Source: Medicago truncatula (lineage: Eukaryota > Streptophyta > Magnoliopsida > Fabales > Fabaceae). Taken from it: DNA of 64,000 nucleotides. The translations under genes were made by a program, and so were the position numbers. The DNA lies in assembly GCF_003473485.1 (NCBI RefSeq), contig NC_053048.1, forward strand, positions 46,202,255-46,266,254, read 5' to 3'. How positions within the stretch are numbered: position 1 is the first letter of the stretch; every line of letters starts with the position of its first letter. The notes beneath the pieces are model-generated. The model saw only the letters and a program-made list of their open reading frames with translations. It had not been told where the DNA came from and did not search any database. This document shows positions 35,401 through 47,854 of the stretch, piece by piece.

Positions 35401-38400
35401 GCCTCTATGACTGCTCCATTTCTCGGACATAGTATGATTTTTTGCAGGAAGGTAAATGCAGCGTTTGGATGTCTTATATGATGTTACGAGTGATTTGTTT
35501 GTTACCTTAGAACACTAGTGCTGCTGTTTCCCATACATGGATGTGCATCAGTAAATGGATGCTTTAAGTTACAGATTAATCAAGACTGCTTGCTTATTTC
35601 AGGCTTTTTGAACGAGGATTAGCTTATGTTGGAACAGATTATCTTTCGTTTCCTCTTTGGGATAAATACATTGAATATGAGTACATGCAGCAAGACTGGG
35701 CCCGTCTTGCAATGATTTACACCAGAATATTAGAGAATCCAAATCAGCAGTTGGATCGATATTTCAACAGGTAATTACTTGTTTTAATTTAATATTATCA
35801 TTCCACTTCATTTGTTTCCAAAAAAGAAACACAGTTACTACTTTTTGTTTTATTTTTCTACATATCCCCTTCTACTATCTCCTCTATTTTCCCCGAATTA
35901 AATTACTTCAATGCTGTAAACGGTGTTGCAGCTTCAAGGAGTTGGCTAGTAATCGACCTCTTTCAGAATTACGGACAGCTGATGAAGCTGCTGCAGTGGC
36001 AGGTGTTGTTTCAGAGGGTATTGACCAAGGTGTTGAAGGAGAGGTTCATCCTGATGGTGCAGATAATTCTCCCAAACCTGCAAGTGCTGGATTAACAGAA
36101 GCGGAAGAGTTGGAGAAGTATATTGCCATTAGAGAAGAGATGTATAAGAAAGCTAAAGAGTTCGATTCTAAGATCATTGGTTTTGAAACAACTATCAGGA
36201 GGCCCTACTTTCACGTACGTCCTCTTAATATTGGGGAGCTTGAAAATTGGCATAATTATCTGGACTTTATAGAAAGAGAAGGTGACTTGAGCAAGGTAAC
36301 CAAACTGCTTTCTTATAAGGGCACATTCTGTTCTATTTTTTCCTGTTATAGATTGACTTACAGTAAGTAATATCTGCTGTATCATATGTCTTATAAGTGC
36401 ACATCCTATTCCGTTGGATGAAGAAACTTTTTAATCGGGAATTGAACTGAGACTAAAGCATGGGCCTCCAAATTGGTTTCTTGAGGCTAAGTACTTCAAA
36501 CCCTAATTTGTCAGTGGACATTCTAGGTTTGTCACGTGTTTGCAAAAGTTTATTTTTAAAAGTGTGAATGTTATGAATGCAGGTATCTTCTAATCTTCAT
36601 AATCACCTGTCTCAGGCAAGGAGGGTCCCTCTTTTCATATACGAGGGGCCTCTCTGTCCCGCCACGGAGTATTTCTAATGCTTTGAATTTTCCTTTTATG
36701 CTTCTCTTTCTTGATTTTTTTGCTTGCATTTACATTGTTGGACAATTTTTATGATGTGTTCTTTTCTTATTTTGTTGTTTGTGGATCAGATTGTCAAGTT
36801 GTATGAGAGATGCGTCATTGCCTGTGCCAATTATCCCGAGTACTGGATACGCTATGTTTTGTGTATGGAAGCTAGTGAAAGTATGGATCTTGCAAATAAT
36901 GTTCTCGCTCGGGCGAGCCAAGTTTTTGTCAAGGTAATTTCTTCCAAATGTCAAAGCTGTAGTTTTGGCAGCCATTTGCTGCTTTTTAGTGTTACAGTCA
37001 TCTGTCCTGTTTTTAAGCGAAGTTAATGGGCAAGAAGCTCACATATATAATGGACTCCAATACTAGCCTTAGGATAATAGTTCATGAAACTTGATCTTAT
37101 GTGTCAATACACCATAGTTTTTTTTTTTGTTTACTTGACTGTAAATGGTGAAGGGGCATCTTATATTTTTGAGTTTTATGTTTATATGATTTCTTTTGTT
37201 TGGAGATAAATGAAAGTTCAGTTGTCTTTTATTTCCCCACTGGGGCCTTCTTTTAGCCGAGAATAGTAATCTTATGTACACCGCGTTGCCAACGACCCAT
37301 TCTGTATAAGTGAAGGCTTATGAATGATTATTATTTTTTATCTCGCTCGTCTTACATGATTCAATTACTCACTTCCTTTTCATGGAGGTATTGGTATTAT
37401 GTCGTAGATCAGTTATCCTGAAAGCCTAAACTGCCAGGTCACATATACCAAGAGTATTTTCATATCACTGGCAAGCTTTTTGTTGTGGCTCGTCAGTGAA
37501 TGGTGTTTATTATGTGTGCAATTTAGTCTTGATTTATAAAAGCAATATTCATGTATACTTTGTTTATAAGCATAATTAGCTCAATTGCATTTCTTGTGTG
37601 AGAGGTTTTCCTTTGTTTTGTTGCTGCTTTATCATTTTTTGCTTGTCATAATGCAGAGACAACCCGAGATACATCTTTTTTGTGCTCGGTTCAAGGAGCA
37701 GGCTGGAGATATAGTTGGCGCTAGAGCTGCGTATCAACTTGTACACACTGAAATTTCTCCAGGTCTTCTTGAAGCAATAATCAGGCATGCCAATATGGAA
37801 CATCGACTGGTAGGCTGACTTACAAAAGCGTTAATAAATTGACTAAATTTTTGCTTAAATTTACAGCTTTTCCATTCCATGATATTGCAGGGGAAGTTGG
37901 AGGATGCCTTCTCTTTGTATGAACAGGCCATTGCCATTGAGAAAGGAAAAGAACATTCACAAACACTGCCAATGTTGTTTGCTCAGTATTCTCGATTTGT
38001 TTATTTGGTAGGTTTGTCAGCATATTTGTATTCTTCGCTTGTTATGCAGTCTTGTTTGTCTCAGACATTTCCACATTTGGCTATAGAACATGAAACAGGG
38101 ACTGTTCTCTTAATTAACATTAGCTACTGTTTTTGTTGACCTGTCTGGATCCTGCTAAATGATGATTATTTCTGCGAGCCTCTCATTTATCCCAATAAAT
38201 AGAGATGATTCTGTACAAAAAATCACAACCTCAATTCTAGATGACCATTTTTATATTATCTAACAATTTCCTAGTTTTATGCTTCAGTTGCTTTGCTCGT
38301 TTGTGTGAAAATTGTCTTGTCTTGTTTTTGAAATATTCTTTCTCATTCTATCATTAGGCTTCTGGGAATTATAGTTTTATGCTTCAGTTGCTTTGCTTGT

Positions 38401-40324
38401 TTGTGTGAAAGTTATCTTGTCTTGTTTTTGAAATATTCTTTCTCATTATGTCATTAGGCTTCTGGGAATTCCGAAAAGGCTAGAGAGATTTTAGTTGGAG
38501 GACTTGAGAATGCTTCACTGTCAAAGCCACTACTTGAGGTTTGTCTCAACTTTCACTTTCTATTGATACTTAACTAATATTATGCACTTGGCAATTTTTC
38601 TCTTCATCTTTCCAAATGTTTTTCATATCTAACGAGATTATTTAACTTCATCTCTTACACAGGCTTTATTGCATTTTGAGGCTATTCAACCCCAGCCAAA
38701 GCGAGTTGACATCGACTTTCTAGAGTCACTGGTTGTAAAATTCATAACACCCAACCCAGAGAACCCTGGTGTAGCAAGTGCAACAGAGCGCGAGGAGCTT
38801 TCTAACATTTTTCTGGAGGTGATTTCTTATGAGGAGGATGTTCAATAATATATTTTATTAGTTTCCTTGAGCTAGCAGTATTATTAAGTTCTTACGAATT
38901 TTCTGTTGTTTTTTCAGTTTTTAAATCTCTTTGGAGATGTTCAATCGATCAAAAGGGCTGAGGATAGACATGCCAAACTGTTCTTGCCAAACAGGGGCTT
39001 GTCGGAGTTGAAAAAACGTCATGCAGAGGATTTCTTAGCCTCAGATAAAACAAAAGTGTCAAGAGCTTATTCTGCTCAATCACCTGCCCAATCTGTAGCG
39101 GGTGCATATCCAAATGGACCTAACCAATGGCCTAACTATGGAGTACAGCCTCAAACTTGGCCAGCAACCACTCAAGCACAAGGACAACAGTGGCCTGCTG
39201 GCTACACCCAGCAGCAGGTAAATTGGTTTTTTCCCTCAACTATTTTTCTTGTGTGTTGCTTCCCTAGTGTTCAAATCCCAGTGTTGCATCGCGAAATTGT
39301 TTTATAAACTAGTGAGTCTTTCTTGCCGGATTGTGCAATATAACCTTTTTGGAAATAGTGGTGTACACAGGTGTGTCATAACCTTAATCCATGAAGCATT
39401 ATAATTTGAAAACACCATATTTTAGCCTTGTTGAAATGGAATTTGCGCCATATCTCATTGTAATGAGTTGATTACCCTTTTAATTTATATTTGCCTTGAA
39501 CCCATAAAAACATCTTCATGTTTTTTTATCTACAGAAAATCATGTCATAAATGCTCTCCATTCATGCTATGCCTGACAGTTTCATGTTTTCTAGAGTTAA
39601 ACATTTGTCGCACTTGTATTGTATGTTTGACACTGTGTTTGTGCATTCTAGAATGGTGAGGTATTCCTGTTCTGAAATTATCCATTCTGATTGAATACAG
39701 GCTGCCGCTTCCTATGGGGCTTATGCTGGATATGGAGGCAACTATGCTAACCCACAATTGCCTGCATCAGTTCCACAAAGCACTGCATATGGGGCCTATC
39801 CTCCTGCATATCCTGCACAGGTGAAAAGCTGTTTCAGCCCTTACGTTTTTTGCAGATTATTGTTTGGCTGATATGTTTCAGCTCTATAGTTCTTTCTTGC
39901 GAGTGTTAATTACAATTTTGCTCTGATGGTGTTTGTTTGTGTGTAAGCAATATAGTAAGCAAAAAGAATGTAAAATATTCTCGAACATACCATTGTTTTA
40001 TAAGGCCTAAGCGATTTTTTTGAGGGAACATGTGCCCAGCGTATCAGGATTTTCATTGAGTTGAGTTTCACCAGTATAATAATTGCACTAATAGTACTTA
40101 AGTTTGGTTTCATTTCTCAGTTGTATTTGACTTCTCTGACCTTTTGTTACTCTTCCCATTTCTATATTTCTGCTAAACCTGAGTACTGCGAATCATATTA
40201 GTGTTTGATTATTTTTTCTGAATTTCAGCCAGCACTGCCTCAACAAAATTATGCACAGCCTGTTGCAGCCCCGACACAGCAACCTGCAGCCGTTCCTCAG
40301 GCATATTATGGGAATTACTACTGA
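32477..40324 (+). CDS. PRP39: Pre-mRNA-processing factor 39 (U1 snRNP-associated HAT-repeat protein)
   Basis: Nuclear splicing factor; in yeast Prp39 joins U1 snRNP for 5' splice-site recognition. Thirteen coding exons: 32477-32921, 33848-33954, 34763-34992, 35603-35770, 35932-36295, 36790-36933, 37657-37809, 37891-38007, 38458-38538, 38663-38818, 38918-39217, 39701-39820, 40229-40324; 826 residues, close to plant PRP39. The N-terminus is Ala/Ser/Asn-rich ([20 protein letters not shown]). HAT repeats follow: [98 protein letters not shown]. The C-terminal tail is rich in Gln, Tyr, Pro and Ala (ends AYYGNYY). The start follows a likely 5' UTR intron; an upstream ATG at 32418 lies in that intron. 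One intron holds a duplicated 3' splice site (see 38272-38471). Confidence 0.95.
33259..33354 (+). mobile_element. Short MITE with AGTGTTG/CAACACT ends in PRP39 intron 1
   Basis: It begins AGTGTTGTCAATTGCGGATA and ends GCTATTTAGCAACACT, with CCGCTATAGC/GCTATAGTGG palindromic pieces inside. A related copy in reverse orientation is at 56371-56528 in the COA1-like gene's first intron. Confidence 0.65.
38272..38471 (+). repeat. 100-bp tandem duplication copying a 3' splice site of PRP39
   Basis: Copies 38272-38371 and 38372-38471 differ at about five bases. Each contains the tail of intron 8 plus its acceptor and the first exon bases (CATTAG|GCTTCTGGGAATT). The downstream acceptor (exon from 38458) keeps the frame. 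Use of the upstream one (exon from 38358) would start identically and then run into an in-frame TGA in the second copy. Confidence 0.93.
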
Positions 40325-41415
40325 GTTGACAAAGTGAGATAGCTACTGTTTTTGCTTCCTGTAATTTTTCCCTTTTGTAGGTAATTGATTTTAGGTAATT
40401 TGGAGCATAGATGCAGTGTAACTTTAAGTACTACCGAGTACCAAGGATAGATAATCTTTTTGACTAAATTATGTTATTTGTTGTGTACACGGTTTTCCTG
40501 ATATCGTTCTTTTCTCGGTTTTGATCTTACACTCATTATGTCTATTACCAGATTCTTCATCTAATTTGTAAGCCTTGACGAATGAAAACAATATTCTAAA
40601 AAAAACTGCTTGATTTGAAAAAAAGATTTCCATGTTAGAAAAGTATAAAAAATCGTGCGTGGATCACAATTTTGCGTATGTTTTGATTTAAAAAGACCTT
40701 TAGATGGTGTCTAATATATTAAAATATCATTTCTCTAAAACAAAGTCTATGAAGGATCCATCTATTGAATAAGCTATAAAATAAAGAACAGATCCATATA
40801 ATCGGAGGGAACTTTTTTGGCTGCAAACACAATTCGAAGGATGCATCCACGGTTGTCCACCACAATGTGAAGTTGGATCTATAACTCCAACAAGTCAAAC
40901 CATGCGCAAAAAAGTTTTGTAGGAAATTTTGGAGCAATGGTTTGCGAGTGGCAACTTCTGGCGCTTTGATCAAGGTTCCTTGAGACATCAAGAATTTTGT
41001 ACAAGATTTATTAGGAAACGGGGATTGAAACGAGAGACATAAAAAAAAGGTTTTCATAACAATCGTGTCCTCCACTTCTATACATCGTACTTGCATGCTA
41101 TTTTTGTATTTGTATTGTGAAGAACCTTCGTTTTAAACATTTATTCATCTATTAATCTATTTTTATAACAAAAATTTAGGATGAGTGGATGCTGGTTAAT
41201 CAAAAGATGCATTTATCTCCTCCAAAGACACTGATACGCCTGGAACCAAAATCTTCTTTTCACCACTCGATCAAATCTTTAGAGTTTAAACTTTATTCAT
41301 GACTCTATAAAGCTAAATTGTATTAAAAAAATCATTAAAATAAACTAGTTTTATAGAGTCATTAAAGAACGAAATTCCAATTGGAAATCTTGTTTGTAGG
41401 CGAACAAAATTTAAG

Positions 41416-42262
41416 GAGTAAATAGTCAATTTCCCCCCTGAAATTGTAAGTTTCATTAATTACCCCTTTGAAATTAACAAAACTTCAATTACTCCCCTGA
41501 AATTTCACAACGTTAGTCAATTTACCACCTCCGTCAAATTTTTCTTTTAGTGAACATGACGTTTTGCAAATACCCCCTGAAGTTTTGCACTTATGTGCAA
41601 AATGCTCCCCAACTTAAAAATTTATATTATTTTTTTCTTAAAAACAAACAATTAATAGTTAAATATTAAAGCTAACTATTAATTTTGGAGTTTGGAAAAA
41701 TTACATACATATATACATCAAAATAGGGAAAAATGTGTATTTTTAAAGTGACAATAATGGTTATTTCTAATAGACAAATTATTATTTTTAGAGGTTTATA
41801 AACAAATTAATAATCATATTTAAATTTATATTTTCTCCTTCACCATCTTAGTCTTTTAACTCCTCCAACTCCTTCAACAATTTGCTCAAACCATTTAAAC
41901 TACACAACCCCCAATATTAATCCACAAATCATCCCATTATTGTCACTTTAAAAAATACATATTTTTCCCCATTTTGGAGCCTATTTTGATGTATATATGC
42001 ATGTAGTTTTCCTAAATTCCAAAATTAATAGTTCGTTTTAATATTTAACTATTAATTATTTGTTTTTTAAAAGAAAATAATATAAATTTTTAAGTTTGGG
42101 GGGCATTTTGCACATAAGTGCAAAACTTCGGGGGTATTTGCAAAACGTCATGTTCACTAACAGAAAAATTTGACGGAGGGGGTAAATTGACTAACGTTGT
42201 GAAATTTCAGGGGGGTAATTGATGAAACTTACAATTTCAGGAGGGAAATTGACTATTCACTC
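41416..42262. mobile_element. 847-bp Mutator-like foldback element with 10-bp flanking duplication
   Basis: It starts GAGTAAATAGTCAATTTCCC and ends with the inverse of GAGTGAATAGTCAATTTCCC. Each arm extends about 320 bp, reading on through TTTTGCACTTATGTGCAAAA-type sequence and TGTATTTTTAAAGTGACAAT, with a non-palindromic centre near 41760-41940. AAAATTTAAG flanks both sides (41406-41415 and 42263-42272). The 9-10 bp duplication and very long arms fit non-autonomous Mutator-like foldbacks. No transposase is present. Confidence 0.85.
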
Positions 42263-42332
42263 AAAATTTAAGTCAATGAAAAATGTGGAGATTAATACGT
42301 GCAAGTAGTATTGCAAAAATAATGTCCAAATA

Positions 42333-42613
42333 CTCCCTTCGTCCCAAATTGTATGACGTTTTGGACATTTCACACATATTAAGAAATGTAATTAATATTG
42401 TGCGAAAAAGAGATATTATGAGTTGTTTTACAAAATTGTCCTTAATAAATAATATGAGAAAGATAAATAAAAGACTTGAAAGAAGAGAGAGTAATAAATA
42501 GTTAAGGTTATAATAGGAAAAATAACATTAATGTTTTATTGGTATTGTAAAGTGACATACAATTTGGGATAAATATTTTTTTCAAAATGACATACAATTT
42601 GGGACAGAGGGAG
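42333..42613. mobile_element. Stowaway-like (Tc1/mariner-type) MITE
   Basis: The ends CTCCCTTCGTCCCAAATTGT and the inverse of ACAATTTGGGACAGAGGGAG are inverted repeats, and TA flanks each side (42331-42332 and 42614-42615). CTCCCTCCGTCCC ends and a TA duplication are hallmarks of Stowaway elements. A second copy of the end motif, GACATACAATTTGGGA, sits just inside the right end at about 42551. Confidence 0.85.
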
Positions 42614-43883
42614 TATTTATTTATTTTTGAGAAATATCTGAGCATAAATTTACATTCAAATATATTTAAAATAAGATACGATTAGAATATAATTTATTCA
42701 AGAAATTGTGTTTAAGATATTTTTATGATTGGTAAAGATTTGTTTTTCTTTTATTACAGTTTTTTTTTATCAAGACAAAAATAAAACAAGATAAATGGAC
42801 TAAACTATCTGTTGTTTAAACACCCCAGAAATATTTGCAAGCAAGATGATATTCAGATAAAAAGGGATATCAATTCACAACTTTAAGGAGCCGCCATTAG
42901 AAGCACCAACATTGATAAACTAGTTAGCACATTCATCTCCTTCTCTTAAGGTATGATTCAATTAGACCATCCAAGAAAGAAAAGTGAACTTCCTAACAAG
43001 CGAGTAAATCTTTGTAAAAAAAAAAAGGGTTAAAACAAGCGAGTAAATTGTGTGAGGATGAAAGTCATTCTACTTGGTGTCAACAATTAAATCCAAAGTT
43101 GCTTGAGTCATTTTTCATGATGATATATTTATAACCAAGACCCTAAACCAATTGTAGACATCTACAAATAGCTAAAAGTTAAGCCAACAAATTTAAAACT
43201 CGACCTCACGATTGGAAAAACCATAAATCCAATTACCTCCATCATTTCTCAAAAGGTATCCAAAATCGACATTATCAGAATTACTAAAAGAGAGTCCATT
43301 CACGTTGACTTATAATTACGAAATCAAGATGAACACTTTTGTATCTGTCTTTCCACTTTTACCGACAATGAACGATAAAAAAAATTAATTAAATGAGGGT
43401 AAAATTGAAAAATAAGATGTTAGTTAAAAACATAATATTGATATAGATACAATAAGTTGTTCTTTGTGATTCCGTACATGCAAATAGTTATTTTTTCATG
43501 CCTCAAATGTGTACTTACATTACATCATCAGTATGGAGAACAAAGATAGATAACCTAAAAATAGTTTGTTATATCCGAATAAAGCAAAACTAGATCTATG
43601 TATGTGTTTTCTAAGTAATAACGAATTTAGAAGAAACTGTAAAAAAAAACCTACAAAAAGAAGTACTCTCTGTCAGACTGTCACACACAAAGTCCAAACA
43701 AGTCTATTTATTCATACATCTCCATCCGTCCATCTACGTTGACTTGAAAATAATCTGACTCATTAAATTTTACGTTACTGTAGAGTAATAAATAAATAAA
43801 TAAAAAACTAAACTTCATAAAAATAAATTAAATCCTTTACACCTAATCCAACGGCTACGATTTCGTCCTAAACCCCTCACAAA

Positions 43884-43898
43884 ATATTTATATATAAA
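43884..43898 (+). promoter_or_regulatory. Likely TATA box of the G3BP-like gene
   Basis: TATTTATATATAAAG is followed 15-30 bp on by a CTTTCACTATTTTC C/T-rich start region, and the ATG lies at 44113. Spacing and leader look are typical of a plant core promoter. Confidence 0.5.
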
Positions 43899-44112
43899 GA
43901 AGAAGAAAGAAGAATCTTTCACTATTTTCTTTTCTCATTCACTCTTCGATCTATTTTCACTTTACTTTGATTCCAGCGTTTTTCTCCCCGCATTCTCATA
44001 TCTAAACCTAAATCGCATTTTCACTCTTTTTCTTTGAGTTTTCAAAACCCTAAATCAGAGAATTTAGGTTTTTTTTTTTTTTGGTTACCTTTGTTTTTGG
44101 ATCTGTGCAACT

Positions 44113-45399
44113 ATGGCTTCGTATCAGGGTTCAGTTAGTGCTGCCCAGGTTTTTATTTATTTGTTTATAATTCTTTTAAATTTTATTTTTTCGTGTGGAT
44201 TTTTGTTGTTGTGGATTCTTGGATTTGTTTGAATTGACAGGGTTTTTGTTTGTTTGATTGATTTGCAGGTTGGTTCTTACTTTGTGGGACAGTACTATCA
44301 GGTTCTTCGTCAACAACCTGATCATGTTCATCAGTTTTACTCTGATTTGAGTTCCATGATTCGTGTTGACGGTGATTATACCGAGACTGCATCTGATGTC
44401 TTGGTAATTCATATTATTACCCACACAAATTTGCATTTTTTTCAATTGTTTTAGGGTTTTAGATTTTAATTTCATTAGATTAGAAGTAATTATTTATTTA
44501 TGCATACTCATTTTAGTTCTAGCCTCTAGGTGATTTTAATCCGAATAAACCATCAATTTAGTCTCTAAATTACACAAATATATAAAACCCGTCAATTTAG
44601 TCTCTCAATTGTATGATAATCCGTCAATTTAGTCTAACATCTAGATAGCAAAGACTAAATTGACGGATTTTATATAATTCAGGGACTGTTTATTATATAT
44701 ACTTGTTTAGTTTAGGGACTTAATTGAATACGTGATTTTTAGGGACTAAATTGATGGTTTATTCTTTTTAATCACGAGGGTATTTTTGAAGGGAAAATAA
44801 TGCTGTTATTTGAAGATTAATGAACTTTATTTTCATGGGTTGGTTTGAATTGTGTTGTGCAGCATATTCACAATATTGTGACATCGTTGAATTTTTCGAC
44901 AATTGAGATCAGGACGATCAATTCTCTGGACTCTTGGGATGGAGGAGTGATTGTAATGGTTACAGGTGTTGTTAAGAACAAAGATATCAATAGGAAGCAG
45001 AAGTTTGTTCAAACCTTTTTCCTTGCTCCTCAGGAGAAGGGTTATTTTGTACTCAATGATATTTTTCAGTTTGTTGATGAAGATGTAGTGCATCCGAATC
45101 TGGTACCGGTGGCATCTGACAGAATTGACTCACAGCCACATGTTTCTGCTTCTTTTGCTGAACCACCAGGTATAATTTGATTGTAGAATCATGTCTTTTG
45201 GACATTAGTTTCTGACTAGTTTAAGCAGAAATATTTGTGCTGCTATCTGTTTATACAAACTGAAACACCTAGTAAGATGATTAATGGTCTGCATTCAGTA
45301 ACTTAACATCCTTTTTATTATATGCTACTTTTAAAAAGTTTGGGATGACAGAATTGATTTCATTGTGATGCTACTTTTAAATATAAGATCATGTATTTG

Positions 45400-45430
<31 letters not shown>

Positions 45431-47854
45431 TTTGTGAATTAAAGAAAGACACATGCTTCTGTGTAATATTTCTCTGTTGTCAATCTTTTTATCAGCTTCA
45501 GACTATGGTTTTGAGGAAGAAGCTAGAGACTATGTCAACTCAGTTCATATAGATGATGATCCAGTGGACAAGTATAGTCTTCCTGAGCAGCAGCAGCAGC
45601 AACTACAAGAAGATTTCGAGACCGAAGTTGTGGTGGATGAAACTCCTGTACAGGAGGCATCTCCACCAGTGCATAATGTTGCACATACTATCCGTGAAAC
45701 CCCTGCTGCTCCTGTGGAAGAGTCTTTTGAGGAACCTGCTAAGAAAACTTATGCATCTATTGTATGTACAACTTTCAATTATTTTTTATGTTTCGTTGAT
45801 AACCTTTGTTTTAGTTTATATAATGTCAATAAATTTTCTTCATATATATATTTGTCTTAATATAATTATGCTTTGATGAATTTGCAGTTACGCGCCAAAG
45901 GCCAATCCGCGTTGTCTGCTGCTCCACAACATGCTCCTCCTCCTTCAGAGTACAATCATGTCACACAGCCTGCTGTTCAGCAGTCAGTGGCGCAGCCTGC
46001 TTTCCAGCAGTCAAGCTCAGCATCTGCATATGTTTCAGAGTCTGGGCCTGAGGCAGCCGAGGAAGGCTACCGATTTGAAGAAGGTTTGATTCATCTTCTT
46101 AATATGAATTTTTTATTTGTATACTTGTATTTCTATAATTTTAGTACTTATGTTTATGATGTGTGGGGAATTTTTCATTCATTCCTCTGATCATCCGTTA
46201 CACGTTTTTTTTTTTTTACTGCTGCAATTGTTACTCGAAGTGCTAGTGGTTTTATTTTCTGAACGATTGTTGTATACGGCTACTTGTTGAAATATGTTTT
46301 TATGCTAGAATTGTTGTGCTTAAACTTTTTATTCTAAAGAAATTTTAGAATGAAACTTCAGTATTCTATGGTAAAATTGGTGCTTTGCCTGACATGCATT
46401 ATGTAAATTTGGACTCAATATTGTCTTAGAATTTATAGTCTTGTGTCATCAAGTTAACACCCGGTCTATAATTCTTCCAGAAGAAGTAACATCTGTCTAT
46501 GTGAGAAACTTGCCTGCTGATATTACCGAAGCTGAGATTGACCAGGAATTTAAGAATTTCGGCAGAATTAAGCCGGATGGAATATTCATAAGGGTTCGAC
46601 AGGTAGCTCCTCTCATTACATAAAACTGAACGATGATTATATAGGTAATTATGGAAAAAAGCACAATCTAAAATAGAAATGGGTGTTTACAGGAAATTGG
46701 AGTTTGCTATGCATTTGTGGAATTCGAAGATGTTGTTGGCACACAAAATGCGCTTCAGGTTTGATGTTATTTTACTTACTTATTTTTTGCTTGTTTGACC
46801 TATAAATGTTTGAATATCTAATTTTTCCATACCTTTAATAATCATAAAACATATTGAAGATACTGGATGTTGATCTACTTGTTTATTTGCTCGACTAGGT
46901 TATCTGTTACATTGCAACAAATGTACATAATCAATTTTTCTATGCCTTAAAATCAGAACCTTCTTCTTTCATTTGATTTATTGTCATCATCAGATGTTTT
47001 CATATGGATATCAAGTTAAATTGGTGTAGTTCAATTTTCTATTCTTAGATTTTATGCTTTACTTGCCTGGTTTATATACATTTTCTTTGAAGGATGGTTT
47101 ATCGGGTTATTGTGTATACTGAAATATGTGAATGTAGGTTTTTAATTAAATTTATACTTCTAGTGAAGTCAACTAACAATGTCTGATGCTGTAAAAAATC
47201 TCTTCTAAAATAAATTCAATCCTGCTCCACTGTATTAACATCAACTGTCTTGTACTTATGATGCAATAATTGGAGTGTCCGTATTCATTTCAGATCATTT
47301 TTTTTGTTCATATCTGTCTAATTCTATGCATGTTATTGTAGGCTTCTCCCATTCAACTTGCTGGGCGACCAATATACATAGAGGAGCGAAGACCAAGCAC
47401 TAGCAGTGCAACTCGAGGAGGAAGTAACGTCTTACATCTTTTTGCTTCAATTTATTACTGTCAAAAGTTGTGACAATTTTATCTGATATTAAAAGTTGAT
47501 TGTCAGTTGTTTCTTCCATTGCTTAATGGAGACATGTCTGCCTCCCTTGCAGCAATTGAAACTATTTCAAAACAATGTCTTGATATGATAGACTTTTTTA
47601 GTGTTGCCTTTCTTTTGATGTTTGAGTGTTTTGTCTTTTCACTTTCTGATAATATGGAATTATTTTTTGTAATATTGATATCTATTTCTTACGTCTCTTG
47701 ATCAGGAGGAAGGGGAAGAGGCAGAGGCAGTTATCCAACAGATGCTCCTAGAGGGCGTTTTGGTGGTCGTAGCTCGGGAAGGGGATATTACCAGGATACT
47801 TCAGACTACTCCAGACCAAGAGGTGATGGTTATCTTCAGCGTGGTTCACGATAG
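44113..47854 (+). CDS. G3BP-like protein: NTF2 domain, RRM and RGG tail
   Basis: Cytoplasmic RNA-binding protein of the Ras-GAP SH3-binding (stress-granule) family. Nine exons: 44113-44148, 44269-44403, 44863-45169, 45496-45761, 45888-46083, 46481-46602, 46693-46758, 47342-47423, 47706-47854; 452 residues. The NTF2-like fold spans about residues 12-130 (VGSYFVGQYYQVLRQQPDHV, SWDGGVIVMVTGVV, FFLAPQEKGYFVLNDIFQF). An acidic Gln-rich linker follows (LPEQQQQQLQEDFE). The RRM starts near residue 317, with RNP2-like VYVRNLP and RNP1-like CYAFVEF. The C-terminus is RGG-type (RGRGRGRGSYPTDAPRGRFG). The layout matches the plant G3BP family throughout. The second intron carries a 244-bp MITE (44531-44774). 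Confidence 0.94.
44531..44774. mobile_element. MITE/foldback in the G3BP-like gene's second intron
   Basis: The ends TGATTTTAATCCGAATAAAC and the inverse of AGAATAAACCATCAATTTAG pair through ATAAACCATCAATTTAGTC(T/C)CTAAA. Inner GTCAATTTAGTCTCTC units repeat in both orientations, so the whole can fold. No protein is encoded. Confidence 0.75.
45400..45421. repeat. (AT)n followed by poly-T in an intron
   Basis: About 11 AT units run into a 13-T tract (45423-45435), 60 bp before the exon at 45496. Length variation is likely. Confidence 0.9.

Larger units (their letters stand above)
40325..44112. other. Spacer between PRP39 and the G3BP-like gene
   Basis: Contains the PRP39 3' UTR, a short piece of the 7944/54051 MITE end at 40721-40736, the foldback 41416-42262, the MITE 42333-42613 and AT-rich filler. 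A 125-codon minus-strand frame at 40719-41096 (MQVRCIEVEDTIVMKTFFLC) overlaps that MITE end, matches nothing I recognise and has no visible gene structure. From about 43880 it is the G3BP-like promoter and C/T-rich 5' UTR. Confidence 0.6.

Noticed and set aside
40719..41096. 125-codon minus frame in the PRP39 3' spacer
   Set aside because: Overlaps a MITE end and has no recognisable domain or splice context; not listed as a gene.
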